This document shows, piece by piece, positions 60,276-64,000 of a DNA stretch of 64,000 nucleotides; the stretch's first letter is position 1; the number at the start of each line of letters is the position of its first letter. The stretch lies in contig JAJEKV010000054.1 in assembly GCA_021234155.1 (NCBI GenBank), positions 1,901,468-1,965,467 of the forward strand. Direction: 5' to 3'. Position numbers and translations under genes: made by a program. Source of the DNA: Isoetes taiwanensis. Taxonomy: Eukaryota; Streptophyta; Lycopodiopsida; Isoetales; Isoetaceae. The notes under the pieces were generated by a model. The model had not been told where the DNA came from. It was given only the letters and a program-made list of their open reading frames with translations, and ran no database searches.

Positions 60276-60494
60276 CCTCGTGCTACCAGGGTTTTCCCAT
60301 TGTAAATATTTTTTGATAAATAATAAAAAAAAACCTCTTTTTGTTTAAAAGTCGAAATTCTATTAAGAACCTTATATTTGATTTTAAATGTCAAATTGCT
60401 GACGTCACCATAAATAAAAGGAGTTAAAAGAACTTTTAAAGTTCATTTCAATTGTTAGATTTGTTTCTCTTCCTCTCTCCTCCCTTCCAGCGCC
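60276..60494 (+). promoter_or_regulatory. ORF1-ORF2 spacer with TATA-like box and acceptor-like pyrimidine tract
   Basis: An AT-rich spacer holds ATAAATAAAAGG (about 60411) and then TTTGTTTCTCTTCCTCTCTC...CCTTCCAG ending at 60490, four bases before the ORF2 ATG in a good start context (GCGCCATGG). It can be read as a 3' splice site that would expose ORF2 on a spliced mRNA, or as a promoter and leader. Copy 1 is identical here (48771-48989). Confidence 0.45.
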
Positions 60495-61895
60495 ATGGCA
60501 GCCACCGACTTGCTTGCATGGTACGAAGACGGAGAGCACTGAGATCCACAAGTGGCCTTCGACCAGCTGCGGCCCTTGCTGTGCCAGCGCCTAGATCTCA
60601 TTACCAACATGCAGCGGCATCCAGATTATGCCGGATTTCTAGACTTCTACATGGAGGAGATGCTCCCTCTGTGTATTCCTCTTGGGGATCCTCCCCAACT
60701 GTATCTGGAGCGGGAGGTAGTCCGGGAGATGTTAGGGGGAGACACCCATGCATATGATGTGCTGAAGGGAAAGCTCCAATGGGGCAAACACCTGCCCGTT
60801 GTGCAGCATCAGGGGCGGCAATACCTTGAGGTTGCCTTCGCCCTAGCCATCCTCATGGACCAATACGTCGAGGATGAAACCTTGCCTGTAGAGAAAGGCA
60901 AGCTGCCTGAGTCTTCCGAGGAGGGGGAAGACGAACACATAGGCATGGGCGACTTCGCCCGTTGGAAGCAGTTGGCGGAAGAGCTGCCACCGCGCCGTGA
61001 GCAAGCTGTAGGCTTGTCAGGGCTGGATGCCCTTCCAGTTATTTATCACCAAGGGCAAGAATATCTTCTCTTGGATGATATTATCTGGACTTATCACATG
61101 GTGGCCGGATTTAGATGCAAGCGTAAAGACCATGTGCTTTATGAGCTTGCGGAGTATTGCATGGACGACTTCATCGACTTCACTCCTATTGAGCTTCCTC
61201 CGGAGGTGCATCAGCTGCTCCAGTTCCGCCAAGAGACCATAGAGCCGACTGAGACTCTACTGCGTCTTCGGGAGCTGGTGATGCATGAGCCGACCTCTCA
61301 GCCCTCACCAGATGCCTTCACGGCTATGGGACCTCATGTCCCAAATATCAATATGGTTGAGGTTCCCTCGGGTTCAGATGACGAGGGAGAGGATTTGTAC
61401 CATAATCCTACTCATTTGAAGGAGGAGCAACAGGAACTTAAGGAAGAAGAAGTCCCTATGGATTTGGATAAAGAAGTGGCCACGTCCGAGACCCCACAAG
61501 GGAAGGTATTGGGAAACCACCTTACCCGCTTCTTCTTATCAGCCTTTCGGCAGGGCCAAGTTCTTTTTATAGCCCGAGATTTAGGGCCGGAGGCTGAAGC
61601 TTCATGGTGGACCCTCCGTGCTCTCTCCACATTGGCCGGGCACAAGAAGCTCCCCTATCGTACGTTTACTTATGTACTCGTGCGACGGGATCTTGCCTTG
61701 ACGGCCTTGGGCCAGGATATTGCACCTTGGATGAGCATGAAACTTCTTACAGCAGCCCCATTGGCTGTTGCTTATCCACCAGAGGTTGCATCCATTGCGG
61801 CTGCCACGGTAGACCCCGGGGTGACTCTGCTGCGACACCGACCGCCTCCACCACCTCCTAGGCCTACGAATGAAGAGGGAGGACCTAGTTCCTAA
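60495..61895 (+). CDS. ORF2, unknown 466-residue protein, copy 2
   Basis: The frame is open from the ATG at 60495 to 61895 except for a TGA at codon 16 (60540-60542), where copy 1 has TGG. Translation could restart at the Met at 60552. Features: an internal duplication of LPV-x-x-HQG-x-x-YL (about residues 115-126 and 177-188), a Pro/Ser/Glu-rich acidic region (about 280-330), and a Pro-rich end with six consecutive prolines. No signal peptide, membrane segment or known enzyme motif is recognised. It lies between the H3-like ORF1 and ORF3. Near-identity with copy 1 shows it is a stable part of the family. Confidence 0.7.
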
Positions 61896-62092
61896 ATAAT
61901 TGTACTACACATTTTTGTATTGTGTATGATTGTAAAATTTTGGTTTGGCAAATTCTCTCGCCATTTTATAATATATTATACCCCTTTTCTCATCAATTGT
62001 GATTACTGTTTTGATGAATACAATTGAGAATTGTTCTTTTCCATGATGTCTTCTTCTAATTATTGGCGTTTAGAATATAATGAAATTACGGA
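61896..62092 (+). other. ORF2-ORF3 spacer
   Basis: AT-rich, about 200 bp, nearly identical in both copies. A splice-acceptor-like TTCCATTGTCTTGCAG ends just inside ORF3 (62123). Confidence 0.4.
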
Positions 62093-62581
62093 ATGTTCTA
62101 TATTCATTTCCATTGTCTTGCAGAAGAGACCCTTTGGGAATATGAGAAGAGGATTACCGACATGATCCGGAGGGAGGATCCAGGGCCGCCCGAGCAGGAC
62201 TATGGCCAAAGATATGGAGAATATCCAGAATGGGATGAGGGTTATGAGATGGAACCCCCGCCACCAGGAGAACCCTATGATCCAGCTAAAGGGATGGAGA
62301 TAGTTAATATCCTCAGGGACAGAGCTTTTGAGGACCTAAAGAAAACTCTGTGCCGCACATGGGACTACTGGAGCATGATCAGGCACGAAGCCTTTGAGGA
62401 CGCTAACGACCACCTGTGGCAACTCTTTTATGCTTTGAGGAGGCTTTTCAATCTTCTCATTGTTAGCCCAACGTGGGAATACCAACCAGTAATTGTCCAG
62501 GCCTGGGCACGCTACAAGCTCGTTAGGGCTGTGCGTGAGAGTGTTCGCTACTCGATCCTGTACCCCTTTGCGAACCCCTAG
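62093..62581 (+). CDS. ORF3, unknown 162-residue protein, copy 2
   Basis: Intact and almost the same as copy 1 (50582-51070); the visible residue changes are E/K in the first helix and T/I near residue 97. The first dozen residues are coded by what looks like a pyrimidine-rich splice acceptor, so the true N-terminus could be near EETLWEYE. The C-terminal half is Trp/Arg-rich and helix-prone (VIVQAWARYKLVRAV). It may be a DNA- or RNA-binding or Gag-associated accessory factor, but nothing proves this. Confidence 0.65.
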   Translation: MFYIHFHCLAEETLWEYEKRITDMIRREDPGPPEQDYGQRYGEYPEWDEGYEMEPPPPGEPYDPAKGMEIVNILRDRAFEDLKKTLCRTWDYWSMIRHEAFEDANDHLWQLFYALRRLFNLLIVSPTWEYQPVIVQAWARYKLVRAVRESVRYSILYPFANP

Positions 62582-62831
62582 GCCGGGTCTTTCCAGTTTC
62601 GTTTTTTTTCATGCTGTTTGTGAGCTCAACTTTAAGTTCCAGTTGTATCATGTTGTCTTTGTGTAATACTCCTGTATCAACTTTTGACAGTACTAAGGTG
62701 TAAAACTGTAATAGAAAAGTTTTTCCTCTTATAATGATACATGTCCCTTATGTTTTCTCTCTCTACCCTTTGTCCGACATGATAAAAATTTGTAAGAATT
62801 TATGTGTTATAAATATGCTTATACCTTTTTC
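62582..62831 (+). other. ORF3-gag spacer
   Basis: An AT-rich spacer of 250 bp, the same in both copies (51071-51320). It ends with CTTATACCTTTTTCATGCTCAATTTAG, in which the gag ATG (62832) lies upstream of a possible acceptor at 62844. Confidence 0.4.
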
Positions 62832-64000
62832 ATGCTCAATTTAGATGGGGCACGTAACGCCGCCTGGCAGACGCCTTCAAATGCCAGTAGGCTCACACCC
62901 GAACATGAACTGATGTTAATGAAAAGGCAGCTAGGCGAGTTACAAGCCTATGTGTTGCATACCAACCCACTGCAGCAAACCCAGGAAGATGGACCGGAGT
63001 TACCTCCGTTACCACCGAGTCCACCTGCACAACAGCCATCTCCCCCTGGAGCCAGTCCTGTACCTGCACCGAGGAGGCCTCATGCTAAGCATCACCGAAG
63101 TTCCTCTAAGGATAGTGCCACTTCCTCACGCTCAACCACTTCGGGGTCTTCTGGTTCATCGGTATCAGCTGGTGACCATGCAAAGCGCCGGGATAAGGAA
63201 TACCGTAAGACGGTTGATACAGCTATAACTAGTATATGGAAGAATAGGAAACTGGCCCAGTTTGATGGAAAATCCCGAGGTGGACTGAATGCAGAGTCCT
63301 GGTTGGACGAAATGAAGGAGTTTGGGAAGTCCTATGGCATGACGGAGAAGGATACAGGAAAGGTTGCCACCACCAACCTTACAGGAGCTGCCCGTATTTG
63401 GTGGAAGGGCTATGCCAGGGCCAAGCATCTGGACATGAGCAGATGCAACTTCAGGAAGTTTGCCAAGGCATTCAAGTCACATTATGTGCCTCGTGCGCAC
63501 AAATGCCAGCAGATTCAGACCTTTTATAGGTTGGAGCAGAAGGGTATGACGGTTCAGGCTTACACTGATGAGTTTATGCGCTTGAGGCTGTATGTACCAG
63601 GTATGAATGAAAAGAGAGCCGTAGAGGGGTATATTGAAGGATTGGCTCCATCAATCAAACGGATGGTTAAAGCCATAGACCCGAAATCAGTTGCGGAGGC
63701 TGAGGCTAAGGCATTGAGCCTCGAGGAGGACACACCAAGAAATCAGTATCCGCGTCCTGCTCCGTACCCCCAGCCCCGGCCATCCACACCGTACAAACCC
63801 CGGTCGCCAAGTCCGGGCCCCTCTCAGCAGAATTCCTATGGCCGCCAGGAAAAGAAAGTTACCTTCACCACGCCGGATAAACAGGGCAATGTCGGTAAGG
63901 AAGTACGGAACCTCTTACAGTCTATTCCTAAGGAAGCCCGAGAGCAGCTCCGCCGGGATAAGGCATGCTACAGGTGTATGCGGCCCGGCCACTTTATGCA
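62832..64000 (+). CDS. gag of the large element, copy 2 (partial, runs off the window)
   Basis: An open frame of 389 codons from the ATG at 62832 to the window end. Residues 1-110 are Pro/Ser-rich and basic. From about residue 130 comes a retrotransposon-gag core (KLAQFDGKSRGGLNAESWLDEM, ARIWWKGYA, then VPRAHKCQQIQTFYRLEQ). A Pro-rich linker follows, and CYRCMRPGHF begins a CX2CX4HX4C zinc knuckle cut by the window end. Gag forms the particle that packages element RNA. Copy 1 confirms the knuckle and the following protease. The start could also be a spliced junction at 62845. Confidence 0.85.
   Translation, partial: MLNLDGARNAAWQTPSNASRLTPEHELMLMKRQLGELQAYVLHTNPLQQTQEDGPELPPLPPSPPAQQPSPPGASPVPAPRRPHAKHHRSSSKDSATSSRSTTSGSSGSSVSAGDHAKRRDKEYRKTVDTAITSIWKNRKLAQFDGKSRGGLNAESWLDEMKEFGKSYGMTEKDTGKVATTNLTGAARIWWKGYARAKHLDMSRCNFRKFAKAFKSHYVPRAHKCQQIQTFYRLEQKGMTVQAYTDEFMRLRLYVPGMNEKRAVEGYIEGLAPSIKRMVKAIDPKSVAEAEAKALSLEEDTPRNQYPRPAPYPQPRPSTPYKPRSPSPGPSQQNSYGRQEKKVTFTTPDKQGNVGKEVRNLLQSIPKEAREQLRRDKACYRCMRPGHFM

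Larger units (their letters stand above)
58260..64000 (+). mobile_element. Large Ty3/gypsy element, copy 2 internal region (runs off the window)
   Basis: Starts with the primer site at 58261 and repeats the leader, ORF1, ORF2, ORF3 and gag of copy 1 in the same order and spacing. It is the better preserved copy: ORF1 and gag are unshifted. Its pol and 3' LTR lie beyond 64000. Confidence 0.9.

Noticed and set aside
4841..61895. A reassigned genetic code in which TAA and TAG mean glutamine
   Set aside because: Several stops do fall at likely Gln positions, but COG2 and the H3 segment both end naturally at TAG, COG2 also has an internal TGA, and normal CAA/CAG codons are common. Deamination or errors explain it better.

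Overview
This window looks like nuclear DNA of a land plant with a transposon-rich genome. It holds one recognisable host gene, COG2 (Golgi tethering complex), on the minus strand at 37270-42634. COG2 has 12 exons with GT-AG borders that add up to exactly 744 codons, and its protein resembles land-plant COG2. Almost everything else is mobile DNA of plant types: Ty3/gypsy elements with initiator-Met primer sites and a chromodomain, a CACTA transposon, a Tourist-like MITE, LINEs, SINE-like insertions and a non-coding LTR element. The species cannot be named from this.

Layout. 1-5096: a Tourist-like MITE (1238-1581), a long TTG microsatellite, the 3' end of a decayed LTR with a degenerate primer site (3700-3932), three short inverted-repeat units, and the start of a decayed gag-like ORF. 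5097-8456: a non-autonomous CACTA element inserted in that ORF, with TSD AAC, large subterminal arrays and a telomere-like block. 8457-11060: the rest of the relic, with RNase H and integrase remains. 11930-14594: L1-like debris and a minus-strand LINE of family A. 14597-25161: a minus-strand LTR element with LTRs of about 3.2 kb around an internal region of about 300 bp; one LTR carries a LINE-A copy, a tiny LINE stub and a complete non-coding LTR element (20442-24236, TSD CTCAG). 27882-32775: a LINE-B fragment, two SINE-like insertions with clear TSDs, a perfect 53-bp hairpin and the longest LINE-A copy. 37270-42634: COG2 with a copia relic in one intron. 45168-64000: two tandem copies of a large Ty3/gypsy element sharing the middle LTR (LTR-internal-LTR-internal, running off the window).

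The most unusual system is this last element. Between its primer site and gag it carries three extra ORFs. ORF1 ends in a gap-free histone H3 core (H3 residues 37-135), ORF2 (466 codons) and ORF3 (162 codons) are unrecognised, and pol ends in a chromodomain. One family therefore appears to encode both an H3-like protein and a chromatin-reading integrase. Both copies have an amber codon at the H3 Gln55 position.

Caution about the sequence: the two copies are near-identical in some blocks, but in others they differ by small indels and substitutions that cluster at CAG/CTG trinucleotides. That suggests consensus error at methylated CHG sites, so single frameshifts and stops should be read with that in mind.
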